Shown: positions 24,881 to 33,543 of the stretch, one piece after another
Layout of the letters: each line of letters starts with the position of its first letter
How positions within the stretch are numbered: the first letter of the stretch is position 1
Assembly (NCBI GenBank): GCA_030679035.1
Contig: JAUXTH010000156.1
Coordinates: 1 to 38,274 of the forward strand
DNA length: 38,274 nt
Source: Methylobacter sp.
GTDB taxonomy: Bacteria; Pseudomonadota; Gammaproteobacteria; Methylococcales; Methylomonadaceae
Direction of reading: 5' to 3'
The notes under the pieces: generated by a model
The model's database searches: none
What the model saw: the letters and a program-made list of their open reading frames with translations, nothing else
What the model was told of the DNA's origin: nothing
Made by a program: the position numbers and the translations under genes

Positions 24881-26268
24881 TCATAATCCCCGCCGGTATA
24901 GGTTCCCGCGAAATTTTCAAAACGGGTGTATTGCCCCAGGAAAGTGAGTCTGACGGTTCCCAGCGGGCCGTTACGCTGCTTGCCGATAATGATCTCGGCG
25001 ATGCCTTTATCGGGGCTATCCTCGTTATACACTTCGTCCCGGTACACGAACACGATCAAATCCGCGTCCTGCTCGATAGCGCCCGACTCCCGCAAATCGG
25101 ACATCATCGGCCGCTTGTTGGGGCGTTGCTCAAGGTTACGGTTAAGCTGGGATAAGGCCACCACCGGGACATCCAGTTCCTTGGCCAGCGCCTTCAAGCC
25201 TCTGGAAATGTCGGAAATCTGCTGCACCCGGTTTTCACCGCTGGACGGCGACTGCATCAACTGTAAATAATCCAGCACAATCAAGCCCAGCTGGCCGTGT
25301 TCACGCGCCAAACGCCGGGCTCTTGAGCGCACTTCGGTCGGCGTTAACGCCGGCGTATCGTCGATGAACAGCTTTGTTTCGGCCAGCATATTAATGGCCG
25401 AGGTCAGGCGCGGCCACTCATCGTCTTCCAGCTTGCCGGTCCTGATCCGATGCTGGTCGATACGTCCTAATGACGACATCATCCGCATCGCCAGCGAGTC
25501 GCCGGGCATTTCCATACTGAATACCGCAACCGGCTTATCGCCCTTAATGGCGATATGCTCCGCCATATTCATCGCTATCGTGGTTTTGCCCATCGAAGGC
25601 CTTCCGGCCACGATAATCAAGTCGGCGGGCTGCAAGCCGGAGGTCAGTTCATCAAAATCGGTAAAGCCTGTGGCCGCCCCGGTGATGGAGCCTTCCTGTT
25701 CAAACAGTGTTTCGATCTTGTCGACGGCGCGCGCCAGCAACGATTTAATCGATGAAAAACCGCCCTGCCCGCGCTGGCGTTGTTCGGCGATTTTAAACAC
25801 CTCGCGTTCGGCATTTTCAAGCAGATCGGCGGTCTCGCGGCCTTCGGTATTGAAGGCGGAATCTGAAATCTCGGTACCGACATGAATCAACTGGCGCAAC
25901 ACCGACCGGTCTCTGACGATATTGGCGTAGGTGACGATGTTCGCGGCGCTGGGCGTGTCTTTTGCCAGCATGCCCAAATAGGATAGGCCACCGGAATTTT
26001 CCAGCTCGCCGATCGCTTCCAGAGCTTCGGATATGGTAATCACATCGAAAGGGATCTGTTTTTCGGCGAGCTGTTCAATGGTCTTGAAAATCAGCCGGTG
26101 ATCGCGGCGATAGAAGTCGCTTTCCACCACCTTGTCCGACACTGAATCCCAGGTTTGATTATCCAGCATCAAGCCGCCCAACACCGATTGCTCGGCCTGA
26201 ATGGAATTGGGCGGAATTTTTAAGGAGTCCAGCGAATAATCACGATCAAACGAATAATTTTCAGACAT
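24877..26268 (-). CDS. dnaB: Replicative DNA helicase DnaB
   Basis: 463 residues, the normal length. DnaB is the hexameric 5'-3' helicase of the replication fork. The N-terminal primase-interacting domain spans about 18-120 (SIQAEQSVLGGLMLDN), followed by a linker and the RecA-like domain with Walker A AGRPSMGKTT (221-230), the Walker B region GLIVLDYLQLM, and DnaB motifs SRGLKALAKELDVPVVALSQLNR and SDLRESGAIEQDAD. No intein interrupts it. It heads an operon with alr. A sigma-70-like promoter lies just upstream. Confidence 0.97.
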   Translation of the reverse strand: MSENYSFDRDYSLDSLKIPPNSIQAEQSVLGGLMLDNQTWDSVSDKVVESDFYRRDHRLIFKTIEQLAEKQIPFDVITISEALEAIGELENSGGLSYLGMLAKDTPSAANIVTYANIVRDRSVLRQLIHVGTEISDSAFNTEGRETADLLENAEREVFKIAEQRQRGQGGFSSIKSLLARAVDKIETLFEQEGSITGAATGFTDFDELTSGLQPADLIIVAGRPSMGKTTIAMNMAEHIAIKGDKPVAVFSMEMPGDSLAMRMMSSLGRIDQHRIRTGKLEDDEWPRLTSAINMLAETKLFIDDTPALTPTEVRSRARRLAREHGQLGLIVLDYLQLMQSPSSGENRVQQISDISRGLKALAKELDVPVVALSQLNRNLEQRPNKRPMMSDLRESGAIEQDADLIVFVYRDEVYNEDSPDKGIAEIIIGKQRNGPLGTVRLTFLGQYTRFENFAGTYTGGDYE

Positions 26269-26291
26269 GGTTCACAGGGGTAAAGGCGTTA

Positions 26292-26321
26292 ATCATAAAA
26301 TACCGCATAAAAAGCTTTCAA
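26292..26321 (-). promoter_or_regulatory. Putative sigma-70 promoter for dnaB-alr
   Basis: On the minus strand, TTGAAA (26316-26321), an 18-base spacer and TATGAT (26292-26297). It lies about 24 bases ahead of the dnaB start codon. A 7-bp hairpin, CCTCTAC/GTAGAGG at 26323-26342, lies immediately upstream and could be an operator or a terminator remnant. Confidence 0.5.
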
Positions 26322-26443
26322 GCCTCTACATATAGGTAGAGGTACAGAATGGCATTATAAACCAACTTAGGCCCGATCATCTCGATACCGTTATCGATGG
26401 ATAATCTGAAGAAACCCTGTTTTTAGTTTTGCTGCGTTACAGT

Positions 26444-26713
26444 ACAGACCTTAAAATCCTTAAAGCGCCTGTAGCCACAGAAACCACTAAAGTAAAAACA
26501 AAAAAGTAGCGGCTAATCCGTGGCATTCTTTGCAGGTAAAAGCCGACGTCGTGTCATTGCTCGGAAAGCCCGGTAAAATTGACAATTGGAAAACGGGCGA
26601 AGCATGGTACTTCCCAAATCCTAGAGGCGGCGAAATTGATTTTAACGCCAATGAAATTGTAACCAGTTGACTGGAACCCTAAACCCAGAGCTTCGCAATT
26701 CACATCAACAATG
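26444..26713. repeat. Copy A of a segmental duplication flanking lhgO
   Basis: Nucleotide similarity to 28425-28702 covers the last two thirds of the SmpA-like gene and continues about 30 bases past its stop. Both copies face the same way and bracket the lhgO gene. Confidence 0.85.
26450..26682 (+). pseudogene. Decayed SmpA-like gene copy
   Basis: Fragment homologous to the gene ending at 28673. It has lost its 5' third. It has one A fewer in a poly-A run (near 26501-26505), which shifts the frame into TAG, an in-frame loss of 9 bases (three codons) near 26536, and a TGG-to-TGA change four codons before the ancestral end. The rest of the C-terminal domain (SLLGKPGKID, GEAWYFPNPRGGEIDF) remains readable in the restored frame. 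It is therefore a pseudogene whose domain has changed rather little. It lies in the 567-base gap between dnaB and lhgO; I see nothing else there except the dnaB promoter. Confidence 0.85.
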
Positions 26714-26835
26714 ACTGCAAAAAGAGGGATCGCCCCTGAGGCATCATCACTTCTTTACTAACTGAACAGCCATGAAATATTTCTCGTGGAAACAGCTATC
26801 AGATGACAAATCCGCCGTACAGGAGCATTCAACGC

Positions 26836-28044
26836 TTAGTTAGGAACAGGCCATATAAATCTACTAGCAATCCACTCCGCAAAAGCAAACGCACTGGTAA
26901 ACGCCGGCGAAATGGCATTGAGCACATGAATCGAGTGACTGCCCTGCTCCACCACAAAATCCATTTCCAGTCGTACATCACGGGTGTTGACCAATTGAGG
27001 ACGAATGCCAACCTTGGGGCTATGTTTAACCCAATCCGGCTCCAACTGTTTGACCAGTCGGCAAGCCGCGGCGATAAAGCTGGCTTTGCGGTAATGCGGA
27101 ATCTCGCTATGCACCAGATTTCTGAAGTTTTGTGGGTTGCTGACGTAAAGCTGTGCCAATTGCGCACCGATTGTCAGCGCCTCAATTGGCGAGGCACCGC
27201 TAAGTACGCCGTAATTCTCTCTCCCCAGCGCAGGAATGGCGGTAGGACCGATGTACACTTCATTATTGATTACTCTGGTGAAGTGTATACCCAGAAATGG
27301 CAGCGCTTCATTCGGGACGGGGTAAATACTGCTCCGTATTAAGCCGGACACTTCCGGCGCAAGTTTGTAGTAAAGTCCCTTAAAAGGCACTAGTTGGTAG
27401 TGTTGCCCCACTCCGGCAAGCCGAGCTACCTGATCGGCATAGGCTCCGGCGGCATTAATAAGTTGGCCGTAACTGTATCTACGATTTTGAGTAACGGCCG
27501 TACGTTGCTCATCATTGATGCCGATCAGGGTCTGATCGGTATCTATCGTCACCCCCTTTGCCATGAGTTGTGCCCGCAGGGTTTCCAGCACCATAACACT
27601 GTCAATCACTGCCGTATCCTGACAATAGATGCCCCCAAACTCAGACCGGGCGTGCGGTTCGATCTGACTAATCTCATCGCTGTTGACCCGCTTTGCACGG
27701 ATACCATTGGCATCAGCGTTCGCCATCAGCTTGTCGAGCCCTTTGGCGTTTTCTTCGGAGGTAGCCACAATAACCTTGCCATCGCGACGCACCGGAATAT
27801 TATTGGCTTCGGCATAGGCGAACATTGCATCGGCACCCGCCTTGCAGAGCTTTGCTTTGAGCGTATCAGGCGGATAATAGATGCCGGTGTGCAGCACGCC
27901 ACTATTACGGCCACTGGCATGCATGCCAAGGCGTGATTCTTTCTCCAGTATTTTGATCTTGGCACCCGGCTCGCGGATTTTGATCTCACGGGCGATGGAT
28001 AACCCGACAATGCCTGCGCCAACAATCAAAAAATCATGATTCAT
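26836..28044 (-). CDS. lhgO: L-2-hydroxyglutarate oxidase LhgO
   Basis: 402 residues. A FAD enzyme of the DAO family that oxidises L-2-hydroxyglutarate to 2-oxoglutarate and feeds electrons to the membrane quinone pool. The N-terminal dinucleotide motif is DFLIVGAGIVGLSIARE (4-20). ASGRNSGVLHTGIYYPPDTLKAKLC is the diagnostic LhgO segment, followed by GKVIVATSEE and GGIYCQDTAVIDS. The C-terminal part has GIRPQLVNT and SIHVLNAISPAFTSAFAFAEWI. There is no csiD or gabD beside it, so a role in metabolite repair is more likely than glutarate catabolism. It is bracketed by the two SmpA-like copies. Confidence 0.93.
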   Translation of the reverse strand: MNHDFLIVGAGIVGLSIAREIKIREPGAKIKILEKESRLGMHASGRNSGVLHTGIYYPPDTLKAKLCKAGADAMFAYAEANNIPVRRDGKVIVATSEENAKGLDKLMANADANGIRAKRVNSDEISQIEPHARSEFGGIYCQDTAVIDSVMVLETLRAQLMAKGVTIDTDQTLIGINDEQRTAVTQNRRYSYGQLINAAGAYADQVARLAGVGQHYQLVPFKGLYYKLAPEVSGLIRSSIYPVPNEALPFLGIHFTRVINNEVYIGPTAIPALGRENYGVLSGASPIEALTIGAQLAQLYVSNPQNFRNLVHSEIPHYRKASFIAAACRLVKQLEPDWVKHSPKVGIRPQLVNTRDVRLEMDFVVEQGSHSIHVLNAISPAFTSAFAFAEWIASRFIWPVPN

Positions 28045-28107
28045 CTAATCAATCCCCTATCCCAAGCATCCCAAATGTCACCCAGTGTACCCTACGCGAC
28101 TCATTTT

Positions 28108-28248
28108 TCAATTCAGTCTAGGCGAAATCAACTTCAATTCCTGCTCCAGCGATTCGGACAGCCTCCCCGATGGCACGAAACCGGTCGCACGGAATCGTGC
28201 ATCACTCACTTCGTAGCTCAACTGGTTCATGATTTCGCTATCGACAAA
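28108..28248 (-). pseudogene. C-terminal remnant of a probable NDP-sugar SDR
   Basis: A 46-codon open stretch on the minus strand ends at a TGA (28108-28110) and reads FVDSEIMNQLSYEVSDARFR followed by ATGFVPSGRLSESLEQELKL. The LSYxVSDAxFRATGFxxxGxL pattern resembles, from memory, the C-terminus of extended-SDR sugar-nucleotide epimerases/dehydratases. It is open only to a TAG at 28249-28251, so the remaining N-terminal several hundred residues are gone. It probably belonged to the sugar operon on the right. Could be chance similarity over so short a stretch. Confidence 0.45.
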
Positions 28249-28274
28249 CTATAGGGTTAGTTCGCCATTTTATT

Positions 28275-28673
28275 TTGACGACTGCAATCGCATTATTTTG
28301 TTATTCGAATAATGCGTTGGCCCAATCACCCGAGACTCAGGAATTAAAAGTGGAAGTTGAAGCGCTTAAAAAACGGGTGCAAGAACTGGAATCAGCCAAC
28401 CCCATAAAAACTCCTGCGCCGTCTACGGAAATTAAAATACTCAAAGCCCCTGTAGCTGTTGAAACTCCCGAAGTAAAAACAAAAAAAGTAGCGAGCAATC
28501 CGTGGCATGCCATACAGGTGAACCTATCAAAGACCGAAGTCGTGTCACTACTCGGAAAACCGGGCAAAATCGATAAATGGAAAACGGGCGAGGCATGGTA
28601 CTTCCCAGATTCTAGAGGCGGCGAAATTGATTTTAACGCCAATGAAATTGTAACCGGTTGGCTGGATCCCTAA
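28275..28673 (+). CDS. SmpA/OmlA-domain-like protein, possibly 5'-truncated
   Basis: 132 residues if begun at TTG 28275. No ATG or GTG exists in frame between the upstream TGA (28230) and this point. The start TTAIALFCYSNNALA is a hydrophobic stretch ending in an Ala-x-Ala-like site before QSPE, like a signal peptide but without the usual basic residues. A coiled coil follows (about 20-40, ELKVEVEALKKRVQELE), then a C-terminal domain (about 76-132: NPWHAIQVNLSKTEVVSLLG, EAWYFPDSRGGEIDFNANEIV) resembling SmpA/OmlA (BamE-like) lipoprotein domains. It may have lost its first codons at a recombination junction. Function unknown; periplasmic or outer membrane likely. Confidence 0.65.
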   Translation: MTTAIALFCYSNNALAQSPETQELKVEVEALKKRVQELESANPIKTPAPSTEIKILKAPVAVETPEVKTKKVASNPWHAIQVNLSKTEVVSLLGKPGKIDKWKTGEAWYFPDSRGGEIDFNANEIVTGWLDP

Positions 28674-28702
28674 TCCAGAGCCTCACAATTCACATAACAA
28701 TG
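28425..28702. repeat. Copy B of a segmental duplication flanking lhgO
   Basis: Direct-repeat partner of 26444-26713. The similarity is highest over the C-terminal domain codons and the first bases after the stop. Confidence 0.85.
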
Positions 28703-28844
28703 GATGAATCCAAAGTAAGAGACCGACCATTAGTGTTTCCGGATAGTGCTTACCGATGCAGCATAATCTTCTTTCAGATAACGAGTTTTAGCCCATGCTG
28801 AGCATGAGTTATTTAATTCCCGTTCCTAACCACACGCGTTTCCA

Positions 28845-29624
28845 TCATGAAATCCTTTTCAGGTATCCATCTGGCGCAACGGTAATGAGCAGCTTCTGGT
28901 GAATGCTTTTATCGATCTCAAACTCGGAATGAGTTTTCAAGTATTCCCATACTGCGGTTTTCGGATTGTCACTCGGCCCCCAAGGACGGTCGAGAAACAT
29001 ATCGGCGGGCATATCATCAATGATGGTGTCGAACACTACGCAGTAACTGCCAATTGATGTCAGGGGGGCATAAGACTCTAACTCCGCTAAAACATGATCG
29101 TGGGTGTGATTGGAATCCAAGCAAACGAGGACACGCTGGTAATCCTTCGCTACATCTTTAACCTGCTCAATGACCTCTGGAGCAATACTGGAACCCTGAA
29201 TCATTTGAATACGCGATGCCATGGGATGCGATTCGATGGCATCACGGTTGTGGGCGCGAATGTCGATGTCGACGCCCAAAACCTTACGGCGCGAGATTCT
29301 CGGATCTAAACTTTCGTTCGCTTCGATGGCATCACATATATCCAGTAGCGCCAGCATGGAGGCGTTCATAATTAAAGACCCTCCATGAGCAATGCCCGTT
29401 TCAATGACTAAATCGGGCTTAATCTGCCATATCAATTCCTGCATTGTGACGATATCCTGAGGCACCTGAATAATCGGCCGCCCCATCCAACCAAAGTTGT
29501 AGGAATACTTATGCGCTGCAATTTGGCGCAACCAGATACGCGACAGAACTTGAAGATCATGATCTTGTCCTAGACTCACAATGCTGTCACGCACCTCATG
29601 TTGAAACTGTTCAATTGGATTCAT
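28845..29624 (-). CDS. CmcI-family SAM-dependent methyltransferase-like protein
   Basis: 259 residues, similar to the cephalosporin hydroxylase/CmcI and rhamnosyl O-methyltransferase family. The family carries a Rossmann fold; here KPDLVIETGIAHGGSL (about 69-84) is the SAM-binding motif I, with KVLGVDIDIRAHN as motif II and VLVCLDSNHTHDHVLAELE downstream. WMGRPIIQVPQDI near 46-58 is also a family feature. Members in polysaccharide loci are usually taken as sugar O-methyltransferases. It is the last gene of the sugar operon and overlaps the WbqC-like gene by 14 bases. Confidence 0.85.
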   Translation of the reverse strand: MNPIEQFQHEVRDSIVSLGQDHDLQVLSRIWLRQIAAHKYSYNFGWMGRPIIQVPQDIVTMQELIWQIKPDLVIETGIAHGGSLIMNASMLALLDICDAIEANESLDPRISRRKVLGVDIDIRAHNRDAIESHPMASRIQMIQGSSIAPEVIEQVKDVAKDYQRVLVCLDSNHTHDHVLAELESYAPLTSIGSYCVVFDTIIDDMPADMFLDRPWGPSDNPKTAVWEYLKTHSEFEIDKSIHQKLLITVAPDGYLKRIS

Positions 29625-30333
29625 TTACAAATTTTCTCCAGGGTAAGGTTTCAGAACAAATATATTTAATCCCTGCGCGTCCGCAATGGGCCACAAGATC
29701 CAACCCCGATACGTAGGGGGTAAATTGGCCATGAGATTGAGGGTACGGTGTCAAATGATAGTTCATGTACTCGACTTGAATACTCGAATTTTCAAATTGT
29801 TCGTGATTTAAATAGCGGGCAGCACCATGACCGGTAATATACATATCCCCCTGCACTTTTTTGACCACATCCAAAACTCGATTACTACTCGATCCTGAAA
29901 CATCCAGAGCTCTTACATCAATAAATTGGGTGCTAACATCAATTCCAAAATAACGGGCCAGAGCAAGCAACGAAGCGCATGTCAATGCTCCGATATGAGG
30001 ATATTCTTCAGCATAGACTTCTTCAGCGATCTGTATGGCGTCTAAAGCATATGGTGCCCCACCCAAACTGCGTTTAAGCAAATCCAAATGCTGCTCTTTC
30101 CATCGCGATGAAGGCTGGATCTGCACCTCATTTATACGTTGTCCAAGATGAATCTGTTTTAGCGGCACGGTCATCCATCGAAGACCTTCTGGCATTTTAA
30201 GCTGTACGCGGTTGACCAAACTTCCTTTCGAGAACTGGACGTCATCGTAATGGACAAAGACGTCGGCAAGACGCACTTGCTCAAGAAGCCCTACCCATGG
30301 AAACAGCATTGATTGTGATATAACAACTCTCAC
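29611..30333 (-). CDS. WbqC-like family protein
   Basis: 240 residues. The N-terminus SQSMLFPWVGLLEQVRLADVFVHYDDVQFSKGS, and NRVQLKMPEGLRWMTVPL after it, fit the WbqC family (a His/Gln/Asp motif region near residues 6-40). The C-terminus has FTPYVSGLDLVAHCG and the segment CSETLPWRKF. WbqC-like proteins occur in O-antigen and flagellin-glycosylation loci and are thought to modify nucleotide-sugar acyl groups, but the reaction is not settled. It lies between the 61-residue orphan and the CmcI-like gene. Confidence 0.85.
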   Translation of the reverse strand: MRVVISQSMLFPWVGLLEQVRLADVFVHYDDVQFSKGSLVNRVQLKMPEGLRWMTVPLKQIHLGQRINEVQIQPSSRWKEQHLDLLKRSLGGAPYALDAIQIAEEVYAEEYPHIGALTCASLLALARYFGIDVSTQFIDVRALDVSGSSSNRVLDVVKKVQGDMYITGHGAARYLNHEQFENSSIQVEYMNYHLTPYPQSHGQFTPYVSGLDLVAHCGRAGIKYICSETLPWRKFVNESN

Positions 30334-30379
30334 AGCAGACGCCTCAATTCCAAAACTCCTGAATGACCGCTAGTATCAA

Positions 30380-30565
30380 TCATGCGCCCACCTCAATGCG
30401 GGAAATAGAAAATATATCTTGCTCCAGAAATTCTTTATTAAACAGCATACGCTTTATTTCTTTATAATAAGGTCTCAGAGCCAATAAAACATCACCGTAA
30501 AATACAAATTGCTGCAAAGTTTGAGCTGACCGAACATTCCTCTTCCGCCTAGGCAAGAAGAACAT
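30380..30565 (-). CDS. Small orphan ORF in the sugar operon
   Basis: 61 residues, basic at the N-terminus (MFFLPRRKRNVRS) with a helical remainder (RPYYKEIKRMLFNKEFL). I do not recognise it. It lies 26 bases after the methyltransferase stop and 46 bases before the WbqC-like start. No convincing ribosome-binding site precedes the ATG. The frame is open further upstream, into the methyltransferase gene, so it might be a truncated gene remnant rather than a real product. Confidence 0.3.
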   Translation of the reverse strand: MFFLPRRKRNVRSAQTLQQFVFYGDVLLALRPYYKEIKRMLFNKEFLEQDIFSISRIEVGA

Positions 30566-30591
30566 AGACAGAGAAATAACTAGGCGCAGCC

Positions 30592-31248
30592 TCAGTCTTT
30601 GTAGACATAAACTGTAAAATCATAAAACTTGCCCTTACCGGAAGCAAGACTGCTGTATCCATGATCAAAACGAACCCTAGGCGACACATCAGAAAGTAAC
30701 CAGGAAAGCATTTCAACAGGACTTTGGTAATAGAGATTATGTACGGTGAAATTCACGCGGGTCGACATCATATTGAAAGCTATTCCGTGACGGCATAATG
30801 CAAACATTTTGCGAATCAATTCACGAGAAAACTGCTCCATCTTGATATTAGACACCGAGAGCTTCTGCGTCAAAATCGCGTTACATACGACAAAATCGTA
30901 GGCGGCGTCCTTTTGCATATCAAAAACATCCCCATGAATAAAATTAGCATCGGGGAATGTCTCCCTCCCATGCAAAATCATACTTTCAACAACATCTATT
31001 CCGCTATAAACGAGCGGAGTTTTCAATTCATTGGCGCGGCGCAGCAAGCCTCCCCAGCCACAACCTACGTCAAGCATGGAAATGTTGTCTGTAGGCACCA
31101 TAAAATCCTTTTGTAAAACTCCTAGCATCTTGTCGTATCGAACCAGAAGCTCATTCTCATCACCCCAGTCGACGCCCTTAGCCGTTGCGCCATGCTCCTC
31201 GAATGTTTGAGTGTAATATTCTTTAAGTGTTTGGGTAATTTGATCCAT
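30592..31248 (-). CDS. Class I SAM-dependent methyltransferase
   Basis: 218 residues. The SAM-binding motif I is MLDVGCGWGG (58-67) and the acidic loop VYSGIDVVESMI follows; DAAYDFVVCNAILT is the post-II strand. The N-terminus ATAKGVDWGDENELLVRYDKML is typical of methyltransferases in surface-glycan loci, from memory. It lies 9 bases after the upstream DegT-like gene. The acceptor is not predictable; a sugar hydroxyl or amino group is likely from context. Confidence 0.85.
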   Translation of the reverse strand: MDQITQTLKEYYTQTFEEHGATAKGVDWGDENELLVRYDKMLGVLQKDFMVPTDNISMLDVGCGWGGLLRRANELKTPLVYSGIDVVESMILHGRETFPDANFIHGDVFDMQKDAAYDFVVCNAILTQKLSVSNIKMEQFSRELIRKMFALCRHGIAFNMMSTRVNFTVHNLYYQSPVEMLSWLLSDVSPRVRFDHGYSSLASGKGKFYDFTVYVYKD

Positions 31249-31257
31249 ATGCTTCGC

Positions 31258-32334
31258 TCAAATACGATTGATAATGTTGATTGATTTTTTAATTGTATCC
31301 GCAAGCATTCTTTCATCGGTCCACAAGTTAATTATCCTCAGCGCAATATCTTCCCCATGAGGACATGTCTGTGTGTCAAAAAGAACGCTTAAAGGAAAGT
31401 AATGATTGGACGCAGGTATGCCAATGGCTCTCAAGGCTTCGGTTGCAGCCGACGCTTTATTAGCGGATTCAAACACTAAAGGACATCGCCAGCATGTACT
31501 TCCATCATGAAAATGAGGAATCATAACGCTCTTTGATGAGATACCCGTTCGGTAAAGCAAGTAGTTATTGTATCGAGTTTCTCTATTCGTTTGGAGTTTA
31601 TCAATTCCGGCGATAGCCGCTTTCTCGTCAGCAATCCCCCCTGGCGAAACAATCAGACTTTTATACTTGTCAAGCATATCCAAGAAAATTGGCGCCCCAC
31701 GCTTTCCCATTTCCTCGCGCCAGAGATCAGCTATGGCATGCACCAAATTGCGCATACTTAAAGCCACTCTTGGTTTGGGGGTACGTAAGGCATCTAATGG
31801 GATTTCAGCCGAAAAATCCTCAGGCTCCAGCAAACCCGACCCAAAAAGTAGCATGCCTCCATCACCAGGCACAATTTTACTATCGGCAAAACTAACGAGC
31901 GTATAGTCCAGTGATCCTCCCAGGAATCGCTTATTCTCACCATATCCTCCAAACGCATGCGCAATATCTTCGACAAAAGCGACGTTTGGGTATTTAAGAC
32001 GCAAAGCGCTAAAGCTGTCCACCTGGGCATCTATCCCATATAAATGAACAATAATAACCGCACGTGTGCGACTTGTTATAAGGGGGGCGACTGTCTCAGG
32101 CGTCGCACATAAGGTCTCGGGAGAAATGTCCGCAAAACGTACCGAGTGCCCTGCATAGATAGCGGCAAGAGCGACAGTCTCACAACAAAGAGTTGGAACA
32201 ATAACCTCTCCTGAACCACTTCGTTTCGCAATCGCAACCAACAAGGCATAAAGCCCCGCGCTGCCGCGTGAAAAGGCTAAAGCTGCTCGCAGACCCAGAA
32301 GCTTTGTGACTTTTTCTTTTAGAAATTCGCTCAA
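31258..32334 (-). CDS. DegT/DnrJ/EryC1/StrS aminotransferase-like protein
   Basis: 358 residues. It is a fold-type I PLP protein of the sugar aminotransferase family. K153 in VSFADSKIVPGDGGML is the predicted Schiff-base lysine, and VEDIAHAFGG (121-130) supplies the PLP-ring aspartate. The second half is weaker, with CWRCPLVFES and an unusual C-terminus. It differs clearly from the other DegT gene at 35036-36136 (SFADSK against SFHGTK), so the two are not recent duplicates. Specific substrate unknown. Confidence 0.85.
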   Translation of the reverse strand: MSEFLKEKVTKLLGLRAALAFSRGSAGLYALLVAIAKRSGSGEVIVPTLCCETVALAAIYAGHSVRFADISPETLCATPETVAPLITSRTRAVIIVHLYGIDAQVDSFSALRLKYPNVAFVEDIAHAFGGYGENKRFLGGSLDYTLVSFADSKIVPGDGGMLLFGSGLLEPEDFSAEIPLDALRTPKPRVALSMRNLVHAIADLWREEMGKRGAPIFLDMLDKYKSLIVSPGGIADEKAAIAGIDKLQTNRETRYNNYLLYRTGISSKSVMIPHFHDGSTCWRCPLVFESANKASAATEALRAIGIPASNHYFPLSVLFDTQTCPHGEDIALRIINLWTDERMLADTIKKSINIINRI

Positions 32335-32391
32335 TTTAATCCAATAATAACTCAGTAACTTAATAAGTCAGCAAATGCAAATACCTGGCAT

Positions 32392-33522
32392 TTAACCCAG
32401 AATTTCGTCTAGCGTGGTGATTTTCATTCCAGGAATATCTTTCCTTAGTTCCTCGACAACTTCATTACCAAACGTCAGACTCATTACAAAAATATGATCT
32501 ACCGGTTTTTTAACCAGATCGGCCTGATTCTCAACTGGGACATTAATGCCATCAAGATATCGGTTATGCCACAGATTAAGATTGTCAAATACTCGAAATC
32601 CTTCAAACCAGTCGATCATCCCCAAATACGGAAAGGCGCGCTGAGGCATAAAAAAACCTATCGAATCGCCTGATTTTCTAGCATCTTCTACAACTGACTG
32701 GAAACGCTCGATGTTTCTTCTGGCTTGAACATCAAAACGAGCCCATCGCTCTGGATCGCGGTCAGGTGCAGCATTTTGCATATTCCCCGTTTTACGCGCT
32801 GCACAATAAAGCGCTGAACCATAGCGTGAGCGCTCCAGTTTAATTACTTCTAGACCTGCAGCCCAAAATAACGCAGGCAGAGAAACTACATCGAACATAT
32901 TGACGTGCTGATGCAGTGCCATCGAAATGTCGCCACGCTCAAGGCTTTTAGAGCAATCGGGAACATTTACAACGATAATTCCTCCCTCTTCTATGCATGC
33001 CACTTGAGACTGTAGAAACTGAAGGGGAAATTCAATATGCTCAAGCACATCAACTTGAAAAATTAAATCAGGAATGTAGTCCATATTTTGGGGCGGAAAG
33101 ATTTCCTGTATAACATTGATACCCTTACGCTCTCCTGCTGCGGCTGCAAAAGGAGATGGATCGACACCTAGAACCTCGTATCCTTGAGACTTCAATCGCT
33201 CAAGCAGTACGCAACCGCCGCAGCCAACTTCTAACACAGTACGAGCAGGATACTCAGCCATTAACTCATTGAGAAAATGCCAAAAATCCGCTCCATACGT
33301 ATTAATCAGACTATGTCCGTCTTGTAAAAATCCGACGTTGGCATGGCGAGAGTATATGTCCGCAAGAAACCCACTGAGCTCGGGGTTTCTGCTTTCTATG
33401 AAAAGATCAAGATCAGGATCATAATTAAATCCAAAGGACACATGTTCCGGGGGATCCTCTTGACTAATGTTGGGGGTATCTTTAAAGCGCCAGTAAAATG
33501 GCATTTTCGGGATTGTGATCAT
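32392..33522 (-). CDS. Methyltransferase with C-terminal extension
   Basis: 376 residues. The Rossmann motif I is TVLEVGCGGCVLLERL (95-110), then VLGVDPSPFAAAAGE, DLIFQVDVLEHIEFPLQFL and EEGGIIVVNVPDC, all typical of class I methyltransferases (Methyltransf_23 type). Residues about 280-376 form a further domain (IGFFMPQRAFPYLGMIDWFE, DHIFVMSLTFGNEVVEEL) like the C-terminal part of NDP-sugar C-methyltransferases. It lacks the Cys4 N-terminal zinc region seen in the 36133-37359 gene. It sits 57 bases before a DegT gene. Confidence 0.85.
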   Translation of the reverse strand: MITIPKMPFYWRFKDTPNISQEDPPEHVSFGFNYDPDLDLFIESRNPELSGFLADIYSRHANVGFLQDGHSLINTYGADFWHFLNELMAEYPARTVLEVGCGGCVLLERLKSQGYEVLGVDPSPFAAAAGERKGINVIQEIFPPQNMDYIPDLIFQVDVLEHIEFPLQFLQSQVACIEEGGIIVVNVPDCSKSLERGDISMALHQHVNMFDVVSLPALFWAAGLEVIKLERSRYGSALYCAARKTGNMQNAAPDRDPERWARFDVQARRNIERFQSVVEDARKSGDSIGFFMPQRAFPYLGMIDWFEGFRVFDNLNLWHNRYLDGINVPVENQADLVKKPVDHIFVMSLTFGNEVVEELRKDIPGMKITTLDEILG

Positions 33523-33543
33523 CTTAGGTACCTACGTTTATAT

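Noticed and set aside
24877-26268. Checked DnaB for an intein
   Set aside because: Normal 463-residue length and continuous motifs; no insertion.
26803-27342. 179-residue plus-strand ORF
   Set aside because: Antisense to well-recognised lhgO.
28674-28844. Minus-strand open stretch near 28730-28800 as another gene remnant
   Set aside because: Fewer than 30 codons with no recognisable pattern; treated as plain intergenic sequence between convergent genes.
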